From Semisulcospira habei (Eukaryota > Mollusca > Gastropoda > Semisulcospiridae): a stretch of DNA of 64,000 nucleotides. The notes under the pieces are model-generated. The model did no database searches and was not told the DNA's origin. It saw only the letters and a list, made by a program, of their open reading frames with translations. Positions 13,901-25,300 of this stretch are shown here, one piece after another (positions within the stretch are counted from its first letter, which is position 1; the number at the start of each line of letters is the position of its first letter). A program made the translations under genes and the position numbers. The DNA is taken from NCBI GenBank assembly GCA_036245525.1, contig BTPG01000008.1:34240850-34304849 (forward strand), read 5' to 3'.

Positions 13901-16216
13901 TTAATCTGAGGGCAAATCAGCACTCACGAGTATCGTCTGGAGTCATTCCAAGGAGGGTCTCTTCCTCCACCTCTATCTTGGTACCATCCCTGCGACTCAG
14001 GCGTGACTCGGACCGCCTCTCCAAACTCTGGCGACTCAAGCTTTGTCTTTCTGCGCTCCTGCGATCCATGCTTCGCCTGTCCAGGGACCGTCGCTCCACA
14101 GAGCTGCCCCGCCGCTGGGGGGTGGAGGCCTTTTTCTTGGGTCTCTCCAGGGTGGCGGGCAGAGTCGGTTCGCTGGTGCCAGACTCATTGTGGGAGCGCA
14201 CGCGGAAAAGGTAGTCCTGCTCAGGGTCCAGGCCTGTCACCTGAATAAATCGAGCGAATCCAATTTAGATTCTAATCAATGTATTTCCCCAATATACAGA
14301 GATTTAAGTCACAAGTGGTAAACAACAATGTATACTATATGTTATTCTCCATTTCTCATCTTCTTTAGTGATAGAAGTTTTTTTTTAATCACACACTGCA
14401 GTCTTTGGACTAAACAGCTTTGAGTCGTAAGGTCCCAAAACACAGGCCGGCAACATATTACACTAATGCTGTGTAATCTGCAAAGGTGGCTATCTGTGAA
14501 TAGTAAGCATCTGTGCAAGCATAACCATGGGAAGTTACCAAGCAAATTTGACACAATCTGCTCAAGAACAAGTATGGCTCTTGTAGATGTAACATGATTA
14601 CTACAATATGACATACATTTATTATGATTTATGATTTAATCCATAAAGCCCTGACATGCTGTGAAAGGATGTGGATCGACCATTAAAGTTCATGGGTGGT
14701 GTCAGAATAGCTTGGTGCCTGTAGGTGCCAAGCTATTCTGACACCATCCTTGAATTATCATGGCCGATCTATGGTTGAACTATCATGGTCGATGTGTGAT
14801 TTATGATTTAACCCATAAAGCCCTGGCATGCTATGACAGGATGTGGATTGAACATGATACAGTGGAGTCCAGTTAACACGAACTCGCTTTACACGAAATT
14901 CCGGTTAACATGAACCGTTTTTGCATTCCCGGCCGACGGCCTTTTTATTCTGTATTAAAATTTCACTGATAACACGAAATGCTTAACACGAAATTTCGCT
15001 TTACACGAAGCTGGTTTCGGTTCCCAACCAGGGCAATTTCACTATTATTCACCTGTTTAACACGAACACAGATTCCATTCACAGAAAACCAATTCACGTG
15101 TCGCTCTCGTGCTGTGGAAGTACACATGACAGATCAGAGCGAACTCTAGTCTGTGATTGGCTGAATAGCCTTCGGCTGTTGTAATCTGTCTTCTCATTGG
15201 CTAGCATTTCTGTACTGTATTCATGTTGTATCATTCGTGTACCAACACAACCCTTTTACCGATGCGGGATTGTACTTCAGCCTGTGTTGCTTTTACCTGA
15301 GGATTGTAACTTAGTATGGATTTTACCTGATGGATTTACATTAAATACTCGAGCTGTACACGTTTCCTTGTGTTTTCCTAGCGAGCTGAAGGTATGCATA
15401 GAAAGTACGATAATGTGCACTTTTAACCTGGTACTCATTCACGCACACATCTTACACACTTTCTCCTTGAGGGCCGTGATCAATTTTGAGGCCATATTGG
15501 TTAACACGAAATACGGTTAACACGAAGTGATTTTCAGTGTCCCCAGAAATTCGTGTTAAGCGGACTCCATTGTAGTTCAGGGGTGGTGTCAGAAAGCTAT
15601 CCCCACACCACCCTTCAACTATCACGGTGGATCTCCCTCCAGAACTTTGACATAGACTTTAAGGGATATCTTAAAAATTAGTAATTTCATCCTCAGGATG
15701 TAATGAGTTAAATATATGATATAAATATCAACAACATCATAGATCTTTATGAGTCTCTGCTGTTGCAGATGCTCATAAAGATCTATGCCCTTGCAGACCT
15801 ATGTGACACAGTCACTACAATACAACATCAACTACCTACACTAAACTACCTACACTAAACTACCTACACTAATCACGGCCATCACGGCCAAAGAGAAAAT
15901 CAGACTGAGTAGGGTGGTCAAGACCGCTTCAAAAATCATAGGCAGAGATCTTCCTAGCCTGGACTCACTGTACCAGCAGCGTCTCTTACGTAGAGCACGT
16001 CTTATCTCCAGTGATTCCACCCACCCCGGCAATGAGCTTTTTCAAATTTTACCATCAGGGCGCAGGTACAGGTCCATCAGTACCAGGACCAGCAGATTCC
16101 GCAACAGTTTTTTCCCTCTTGCTGTTCACGCTCTCTCTGATCAACCGGACTAATTGGAGAGAGCGCGAGTGGCGAGTGAGAATGATTGTGTACAGTCAGT
16201 TTTTAACTGTATCAGA

Positions 16217-16308
<92 letters not shown>

Positions 16309-19300
16309 TGTGTTTAGTCTTAGTAACTGACATCAAGACAAATTCCAATGTTTTTATTGTTTTGTACATGGAAACATATGGCAATAAACCATCTTATCTT
16401 ATCTTATCTTATCTTAATTTATATCTTATCACCTCACCTTGTAGGTAGTTTCTGGAATATTCTCGGCCAGGCTGACCCACAGTCGACTGTCAGCTTCGCG
16501 GTACTCGACAATGTAATCCAGCTTGGTGTTCTTGAGGTAGGCGGGCAGTCGAGCAGCAGGCCATGACAGGGTGCAGCTGGTCTCTTTCATGTCCGAGATG
16601 GTGGGGCGGCCAGTAGGCACACGAGGTGGCACTACAAATTATGGCAAATTATGTCAAATGTGTGACACTTACTATACTTTATGACAACAATTTCCATGAT
16701 TAATACGCCTCTGCCATTGTTAAAGCAATATTCACAGTCAGAAAACTGTATTAACCCTTTGACTGCTGAGAAAACGTGAATGCAATACAACTGCAAGAGA
16801 CATAGATCCTCATGTGCCCCAGCAAGGTGGGGGTTCATGAGGATCAATGCCTCTTGCTGACACCACTCTGAATCCATGCTCTTGGGATGGCTGGGGCTTT
16901 TTGAATTACTGAAGATTGCAGAAACACAATCTGTGTCAATTGACATTAAAGGGGTTAACCCATTTAACCCCACGGCCACATTTATGAAATATTTTAAGTA
17001 TTACCCAATGACTATCTACCAGTTGCAGGAGATGGATTGACCATGATAATTCAAGGGTAGTGCCAGATTTGCTTAGCACCTTCAGGCACCAAGCTAATCT
17101 AGCACTACTCTTGAATTATCATGGTCAAACCATCTCCTGTTGTTGGGTGTGTCAGGCTAAGTGGGTTAAAGTGATTATCTTCAGATGCAGTAAAGTTTAG
17201 GGGAACAACTTTCATTCTCTGAAAACAGAGGTAAAATCCTTTGAAGCTAGAGAGTGAAGATCTACATGGTTGGGTAATTTCTGCAAATGCAACCATTTGA
17301 CCCAGTTTGGGGAGCCTGGGAATGTTTAGCTCCTGTGGCATAAAAAATACCAACCTCCAGTAGTGATTGAGTCAATGAAGGATCCTCTACGAGAAGACAG
17401 ATCATGGTCACCCGACTTCTGTCTCTCCACGGACTGAGACCTGGGGCGGGGGGCTGTGGCTGTAATAGAAACAAATGCATTTTGTACAAAAACACTGCCA
17501 GTCTTCATTTCTTCACGCAATCAATTTGACTGACTGACTGACTTATTCAATTTAGAGTCCTTCAGCATATTAGTGACCATAGACTATGACTCTATTTGTA
17601 TAGATAGATTCTAATTGAAATGCTTTGCAAAACAGCTGGTGTAACACAAGTGTATACATATACAGAAACTAAAAATCATAAGTTTTCCATGTTTCATTCA
17701 CAGGATACACAAGACTAACAATATGATTAAGTACTGGTCAACATTGTGAAAAATAATCCACAAGCTCTGGGATACTCAGGCAATATGCAAGGAAAAATTC
17801 ATTTTTCTCTAAAAGGTATTTTTTCGAAAAATACTTACCGATGACATGACTTCGTGGAAATGTCTACTACTAGCTCAATTTTAGCCTACTTACCCGTTGT
17901 GTGCCTACACAACCCGCTAGGTACTCGGGGAACCCCAGAGGGGCCGAGAGTTATCTCCCGCTCCTTCCTTACCAGTTCCTGTCACGAGACCAACCAGTCA
18001 GATACTTCGCTCGAAAGCGGCAAGCGGGGCAGGTGGGAGGGCCATCCGAGTCATGTCATCGGTAAGTATTTTTCGAAAAAATACCTTTTAGAGAAAAATG
18101 AATTTGTTTCCTCAAAAACATTACCGATGACATGACTTCGTGGAAGAATTGCGATGAGGCGGAGGGTGCCGCATGACAACTCCCTAGGAGGGAAAAGAGC
18201 CGTCCTCCCAGTCGCAAACTCCCGACAATTTTAGCGAAGTGCATACCAACGGCGCAGGTGGCGCCGGGAGGGAGTGTTGCGCCGCGGCGATGTCCCCCAC
18301 CATTGCGAGGTTCTCTCGCTGGCCCGCCAGGTCCCTGAGGTAGAAGCGGGCGAATACAGATTCAATCTTCCCGTCCAAGGTAGCCACGATGTCCGTGACA
18401 GCGCATTTTGTAACAAACGTGGCGCTCGTGGCCATGGCTCGTACCTCGTGTGCGCATATGTGCAGCCTCTTCGCTCCCTGCAGGGAGATATCTTGACAGG
18501 CGGAGCAAATGACTCAGGGGGCCAGGAAGAGAACGTCTGGGCCGTTATGTCATTCCGCCGATCGTCAGAGGTAGGGAGAGGCGTGCACGCCCTCTGCGGA
18601 AGGCTTTAGATCGTCGCAGAGCAGTCAAAGGTGCGCACGGGATCCTGTTACCTGGTCTCCTGTGACAGGGGTTTGTTTCATAGCGGCCGTACAGTGAAAC
18701 CTGCGGCGCGGTCAGAGGGGACCTGTTTGGCAAGGAAGGCCGGGGCAGTGAGAAGTAGCATGGACCCGTCCGCTCAGAACTGTAAGCAGATAGGATGCGC
18801 CTAAGCGCGTGTAGCTCGCTCCCCCGCGAGGTGGTAGCCCGGGCCAGCAGGAAGCACGTGTAGCGTGTCACATCTGCGAACAGGCCGCTGTAAGGGTTCG
18901 AATCGGGCAGAATTCAACCACGTTAGCACCCAGGGTAGGTCCCAGCGGGGAAGGAGCGAGCGGTAGGCCTGGCGCCGGCTGCCGAAGTGTCCCATAAGGT
19001 CGGCGAGGTCTGTGCAGGCGCCCGGGTCAGCGTGTAAGTGAGCCTGGACAGGTGCCGTGAGGTTCAGGCTGTGATCGGGGCATCAGGAAAACAGGACTCG
19101 CCATGTCCCACGTAGACTCGAATGGCCGAAGGTCTGGGGGCCGCAGCGATCGCCTCCACCGCTGTACCCGAGTAGCCTCTAGCACCGAGGGCTTGCCGCA
19201 CACCTCCAGTCGTGAAGGATGAGCCGCTCCGGGCAGGGAGGAACAGCGGCTGGCGCAGTGGCTTGAGCATGGTGCGAGGAGTGGGAAGGCACATGGGGGG

Positions 19301-22300
19301 GGGGGGGGCCGTGGCGAGGCTGAGAAGGCCGGTGGTCCTGTGGCGGATCCAGGCGAACGGAGCGACTATCAGGAGGGCCGCCGGGCAGCGCCGAAGGTTG
19401 AGGAGGACTTTGGGTACGAGGCTCGTCGAGGAAAGGCGGAGGCCGCCAGGACGTCCCAGGGAATGGAGCGCGCATCGACAGCCCAAGCCCAGGGATCGGG
19501 AATCGGGGCGACGAAGGGGGGAAGCCGAAGGTTCCACCTTGTGGCGAACCAGTCGACCTGGGGAGACTCCTAACGGGCGCGGGTCCACCGATAGATGTCC
19601 TGCCGAAGGGTCCAATCCGCATGCAAGAGCTGGCCGCGACGGGACAGCGAGTCGGTCCAGACGTACAGCTGTCCGGGAATGTGTCGGGCTCGCCAAGAAG
19701 GTCCGGTCCTCGCACCAACCCCAGCTCTGGTAGAGAAGCATACCAAGCTCGAGAGAGCGTGTGCCACCTTGTAACTGGAAGTAATCCACCAAAGGTGTGT
19801 TGTCAGAGAGGGCAAGCAGCTCCTAGTGTCTGAGGAGGTCATCCCAGCAATGAAGGGCTCGTCAACGGCCTGCATCACTGGCCGGAGGATGAGATAGTGC
19901 GTTAATCCAAGGGCCGAGGGCCGGAAGTCAAGGGGAACCGCGGCAGGAGATGAGCATTCCACGCAGAGAGGCTCGCGTCGAACCCAGAGAGTACTGGGGC
20001 GGAGAAGATGCCCGGGGAACTGCCGAATCCAGCCAAGCGGCGTCGGTCCACCGACGAAGGCGAGGCGACAGAATCTGGGGCACCGGCGCCATCGTCGATA
20101 CGTCGCCGGAAGCCGGGCGCCCAAGGAGTAGGAGATGCAGCAGCAACGGCTGGGCGTAGAGACGACCTAGGGAAGGAGTGAGATCAGACTTGCCCTCGTT
20201 TACTAGGAAGCCCCAAGTGCGTCAGGAGGTGCAGTAGCGCGTCCTTGTCTGTCGCGAGAGAGCTCTCAGACTGGCGGCGAAGGAAGGGGTCGTCTGGGTA
20301 GATCCACGTCGGACTGGAGGAGGACTGTCGGGCCTTGGCGACTAAGGAGTCCATCGGCCCGGTGAACCGCCAGGGCAGAGGTTGAGACCGAACGGGAGCG
20401 CGGGAAACTGGAGAAGACGCCGTCGATCGCGACCAGCGAAATTCCTGGGGGCCTGGAGCATCGAGACAGCAGGTACACATCGGAAAGGTCCAAGCCGCCT
20501 GCGCAGTCTAAGGCTGGACCGCTGCTTTCAGGGCTCTGGCAGTCTCCGTCCGGAAGGAGGGCCGAAATTTGTACAGGCCGAGAGAAGAAACCTGACGCCA
20601 CTTCCTCCAGGCTTCGGAACGAAAAATCGGCGGCTGTAGAAGGTTGGCGAGTCTGAGAATCGGAAAACCTCCGTGGCAACTTACCTGAGGGAGGAGACAC
20701 CTCCCGCCGCGCGGAGGCCTCAGCGAAACACGGGGAACATGAGACCTCGAGGGAAAAGGACGGCCAAGACGGGGTCAGGGCACAGTCGGCGGAGGCAGCG
20801 AAGCGTAGACCGACGCGAGGTAGGCGGCGCGGTAGGCGACTCCGCTAAGAAGAGCCGATCAACCCGGCGGCGTGATAGAAGGAAGCCAGGCGTCTTCCAC
20901 ACGACGAACCAGGGCTTGAGTGAGCCGCTCCAGGAACCCAGCGCAGGCTAAGGTGTTCCGCACCAGGGACGCAGTCAAATCCAGGCCACGAAGGGGGGGG
21001 GGGGGGAACGGGGAATTAGAGCGGAGCCGCCAGCTTGCGACACGGCAGGGGGGTCCATCGCAGGAAGAGGGATGGAGGAAGCCTGGGAATGGCCGGCATA
21101 CCAGTCCCGACGGAAGGTGATGTCCAGGCCAGCCGGCCAGCGACGAACGGAGAAGAACACCGGCCCTCGAGACGCGGGAGGTTGCAGGTGCGCTGAGAAG
21201 GCATCTCGCAGCTCCTCAAATCCAGGCGGCTGGGGAAGCGACTTGAACCTCTTAACTTGACGCTCGGCATCCACCTTCCTCTTCAGGGGGGGGGAGAGGC
21301 TAGGCAGGAGTCCGCTGGCAGAGTGGCTGCGGTGATCCTGGCGGCTTCATCCAAAGCTAAGAGGGTCTCCGCACGGGACGACGACGGAAGGGTCGAGGGG
21401 ACATCAACACCGACGTCGGCGGGCGAAAGGGAGCGACCATCCTCACCCAACAGGGCTGAGACGGAGTCCTCGGGCAGCAAACTGATGGCTTCTTCGTCCA
21501 GGGGGCGGCGAGAAGGCGGGCGAGGCACCGAGGAAGGCCGAAGCTTGAGCAGGGACGCGTGTCGAACCTCGCGGGAAGCCCGGGAACGAGCCGGCAGCGA
21601 CGACGGAGGCGGGGATCGCCGAGGCGAACGCGAGAAGAAGCGATGAGGGGTCCTGTCCGGTGTGCGGGAACGACGTCTGGACGAAGGACGGCGGACAACC
21701 GAAGAGGGGCGCCGATGATGGCGGCGACGCGGCGGACGCATCGAACGGTGCGAGCGCGAACGCGCACGCGACGAGGAGTGGCGGTGGGAGCGGCGACGAT
21801 CCCGGCGCGGGGAATGATCCTTCCGGCGGCGCTCGCGGGCGAGCGCGAGTGTCTAGAACTGACGGTGGAACGGGATGAGTCAGGGGCGCGACTGTGTCGC
21901 GTAGGTTGAGGCTGAGGTCTCTCCTGGCCGGACTCAGTGAGAAGGGCTCTATGCCGGCGTACAGATCCTCCGGAAGGATCAGCGGGCTTATCGTGGAGAG
22001 AGAGAGAGGAGGAAGGCCAGTCAACGTGGGACGGCTCGTGGCGGACTGCTGCAGGCCGGGCTCAGTGAGGCGGGCGCTCTGCCGGTAAACAGACCCTCCG
22101 GAAGGGTCAGCGGGCGTGGCAGCAGTGGCAGTCCTCTGATCAGCCAGCAAGTGAACTGAAAGTGGAACGGTGGGAGTCGGGGCGCGACTGTGTCGCGCAA
22201 GCTAAAGCTGACGCCTCTCTTGGCCAGACTCCGAGAGCAGGGCGCTATGCCGGCGTTCAGATCCTCCGGAAGGATCAGCGGCTTGTGGTGAGAGACGGGT

Positions 22301-25300
22301 GAGGAAGGCCAGTCAACGTGGGACGGCTCAGGGCAGACTGCTGCAGGCCGGGCTCAGTGAGGCGGGCGCTCTGCCAGCAAACAGACCCTCCGAAAGGGTC
22401 AGCGGGCGTGGCAGCAGTGGCGGTCCTCTGGTCAGCCAGAAACACCGAGTCCCAACAGGAATCCTTTCCGTGAGGCCAGGGCGGGAAAGGGCGGTCAGCA
22501 CCGTAAGGGCTGCAGAAGTATCAACCGGAGCCGGAAGTGAGGAAGCAGGCAGGGGCCGCTCTCGTCGGTACAGGCCCCCAGAGGTCCGACCAAACATCTC
22601 CGGCCAGGTCGCACATACAAAGGTGGTCCGGGTAGCAGCCGCACAAGGTAGGCAGACCGCATGGTCATCCGTCGGCACTGGAAGTTTCCCCACAGGGAGC
22701 ACATAAGCATTTGGGTTCTGTAACAAAGGGCATAGGAAGGTCGCAAACACAGGCAAGAGGGCGCCGAGCCCTCCTTTGTGATATCATTGTTTTATCTCAC
22801 CAGCCCGACCGGGCATTCTCTTTTCAATTAGTGGGAATGGCATTTTTATCATATGCCCTTGATTATGCGTGCTGTGTACATGAAGGCGAGACAGGCAAAC
22901 GTAAGCCGAGTCTGTAGTAATTGACTAGATGGAATGAGGAAAGTCCATATCCCATTCCTGCCCCCCAGGGGATACGAACCCGGGATCTTTGGTATCAGTT
23001 TCAGCCCACTTAATCAAATTTCAAATACAAACGATTTTGAATTTCCAAAAACTACAGTAGCTCGCCTGAGCTTGCCCCCAGCACCCCGTGAACGTTCTGT
23101 GTCTACGCACAGTGTGTGAGCGAATGCGCGTGATTCACGTGAGCGTGCTTGTTGGGTTCAGTACGCGGCGGTGCTTTGAGCCGAATTTCAATTGGGATAA
23201 AGCGCCTATTTAATGCGCTTATTGTTATTATTATCTTACGACTGCCAGCACAGTGTCTTCTCCACTAAGCTACCTCCCCCTGTCCACCAAGGAACCCCAG
23301 GCGCCGTGACCGCCGGCGCGTGAAACAATGGTTATACTCTCCAAGGGCTAAAGGGCCTTTAAGCTGGACGAACGGAACGTGAGTGCCGCCAGGCCCTACG
23401 AAAACCAGCGTCTGAAAGGCAAAATCTACTCGTAAGCTAACGAGGCATAACCAGGAGAGAGAAGGCGACGTCCCGCTAGGAGAGTCGCAAGAAGGCTGTG
23501 CAAGGCACGGAAATTATTTCAATAGTTGGTGCCCTTATGTCGTAACCACAACGAAAGACGAGTCCCACGGCAGCCGGCTCTCGACCCGAGGGCCGGCTGT
23601 GGGTAGCTACCGTTACCTTACCTCCAAGCCGAAGCGGGAACGGGGGAAAGGGTAGCCATACAGCAGTCACAGCACGAAGGAGAGCCGAGGGAACCCGGAA
23701 CGGCGCCAAGGAAGAAGCAGGCAGCGCTAGAAGGCGGCAGGCACGGAAGAGAAGTCGAAACGAGCGTAGGCAAGACGAAGACCGGTCGAGGCACAGCGGA
23801 GCAAAGCCCGACACGTCTTCTCGGCACGAGCGAAGTAGCAAGACTGGTTGGTCTCGTGACAGGAACTGGTAAGGAAGGAGCGGGAGATAACTCTCGGCCC
23901 CTCTGGGGTTCCCCGAGTGCCTAGCGGGTTGTGTAGGCACACAACGGGTAAGTAGGCTAAAATTGAGCTAGTAGTAGACATTTCCACGAAGTCATGTCAT
24001 CGGTAATGTTTTTGAGGAAACAAATGTCACTGGACCAATATCAGCCTCAGTGAGTCAGTCCCCAGTAGCAAAGCATATTCAGGCCCGTGACAGCCGCACT
24101 GGGTCCACGCACAGTCATGCATGGGCCCACTGCAGCCATCGTGGGCCCAAATACCTTTGCTTACTAGGGTTAGCCTGCATACAGCTGTGCGTGGATCAAC
24201 TGCCACCAAAGTCAGCCCCAAGACTTTTTGAGCACTGGAGAGCTCGTCAAGGGAAAAGAAATGCATCAAAAGCCTGAATATGAAATAATAACTCACGTTT
24301 GGTTCTGCTGAGCTCTGCAGGCAGAGTGGGCTCGCTAGTCCCGTACTCACTCTCTGCCCTCACTCGGAACAAGTAGGGACGAACAGGTTCCAGTCCTGTC
24401 ACCTGCAAAACAAACATATCAGGCATAAATCCATTGTTTGAACACAATCATCCTGAAGACACTCCAGTTAAAAATGGATGGGCCATGATAGTTCAAGGGT
24501 AGTGCCAGGTTAGCTTGGCACCTTGAACTGTCGTGGTCAATTATGCAGCTGGTATATCAATATTATAGACGTGAAACTAATCTGGCACTATCCTTGAACT
24601 TCATGGTAGTTCCAGCACCACAGCTGGTACACAGTCATTAACCAGTTACACCCTGAGGCTGAATTTTTTTTTAATTTGCATATTGTCTTATGAAGGCTAC
24701 ATTACAGATTAGGAGATATATCAATCATTTCAGTTCAAGGGCAGTGCCAGAATAGCTTGGTGCATGAGGCGCCAAGCTATCTTGCACCACCCTTGAACTT
24801 TCTTTTGAACTATTCTGGCCCACCCTTAAACTCTCATATATATTCAAATTTATTTCAAGCAATAGCGAACCAGAATGAAAAGGGTTAACGAATGAAGTGC
24901 CTCACAAAGGTGCGAAAGTCAAGGAGTTTCCTCTAATGTGTTGCATTTTGTTTCTGCTTTGTGCGTAATGAGTTTACGTTGTACAGCACCAAGATCTCTA
25001 GCTCTGAGATTCAGCACAATATAAGTATCCATTAGTAGCAGTATCACACACCTGGTAAGTTGTATCCTGCAGTTTGCTGGCAACAGGTGACCAGGCACGT
25101 TCTGATGGCTCCTTCATCTCCACAACATAGGTGATGGGAGCCTTGCGGGCGTAGACTGGAATGCGTGCTGGGTGCCATGACAGGCGCAGAGACTCGAGGC
25201 TAAGGGGTGTAATACGTGGTGAGTCGATTGGAAGTCTAGGAGCAATGATGGGGTGCACTAGAAAAGGAAGAAGTGTGGTTTGTAATCAGTCTGGGAATTC

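Larger units (their letters stand above)
10946..13904. repeat. MITE B copy B3, split by Chapaev-like element
   Basis: Left part 10946-11117 (TTAACCCCTTCACTACCAGC ... hairpin cttcatgagcccccgc) and right part 13857-13904 (tcttgcatttgcg ... agcagtaaagtgattaa). Without the transposon and its TCTT duplication the element is 216 bp, the family length. The right TTAA is 23 bp from exon 20. Confidence 0.85.
17798..24025 (-). mobile_element. DIRS-like tyrosine-recombinase retrotransposon, copy a
   Basis: A 6.2-kb element, minus strand. It has inverted terminal repeats of about 200 bp (17798-18010 and 23828-24025) and an internal complementary region (18050-18145) that fuses both outer ends, the layout by which DIRS elements replicate through a circle. 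Coding order on the minus strand is a gag-like basic region, RT (about 20700-20180), RNase H (about 20124-19570), post-RNase H, and tyrosine recombinase (about 18950-18150). There is no integrase or long direct LTR. Many frameshifts and a SINE insertion mean it is inactive. It is GC-rich compared with its surroundings. Confidence 0.85.

Noticed and set aside
15197..15520. 107-codon frame inside the Tigger-like element
   Set aside because: No transposase or other domain. It lies in a nonautonomous element and reads through its terminal repeats.
16011..16448. 145-codon frame with a Ser-Leu run
   Set aside because: It is an alternative frame through an L2-like LINE end and its CT microsatellite. 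The real LINE frame is the one reading LPSGRRYRS.
19212..22706. Several Arg/Pro/Gly-rich frames of 100-240 codons, especially on the plus strand of DIRS copy a
   Set aside because: They are GC-rich mirror frames of decayed DIRS coding sequence. Composition explains their openness.
22965..23285. tRNA gene on the minus strand
   Set aside because: The A and B boxes are 270 bp apart, split by another SINE, and there is no cloverleaf. It is a tRNA-derived SINE head.
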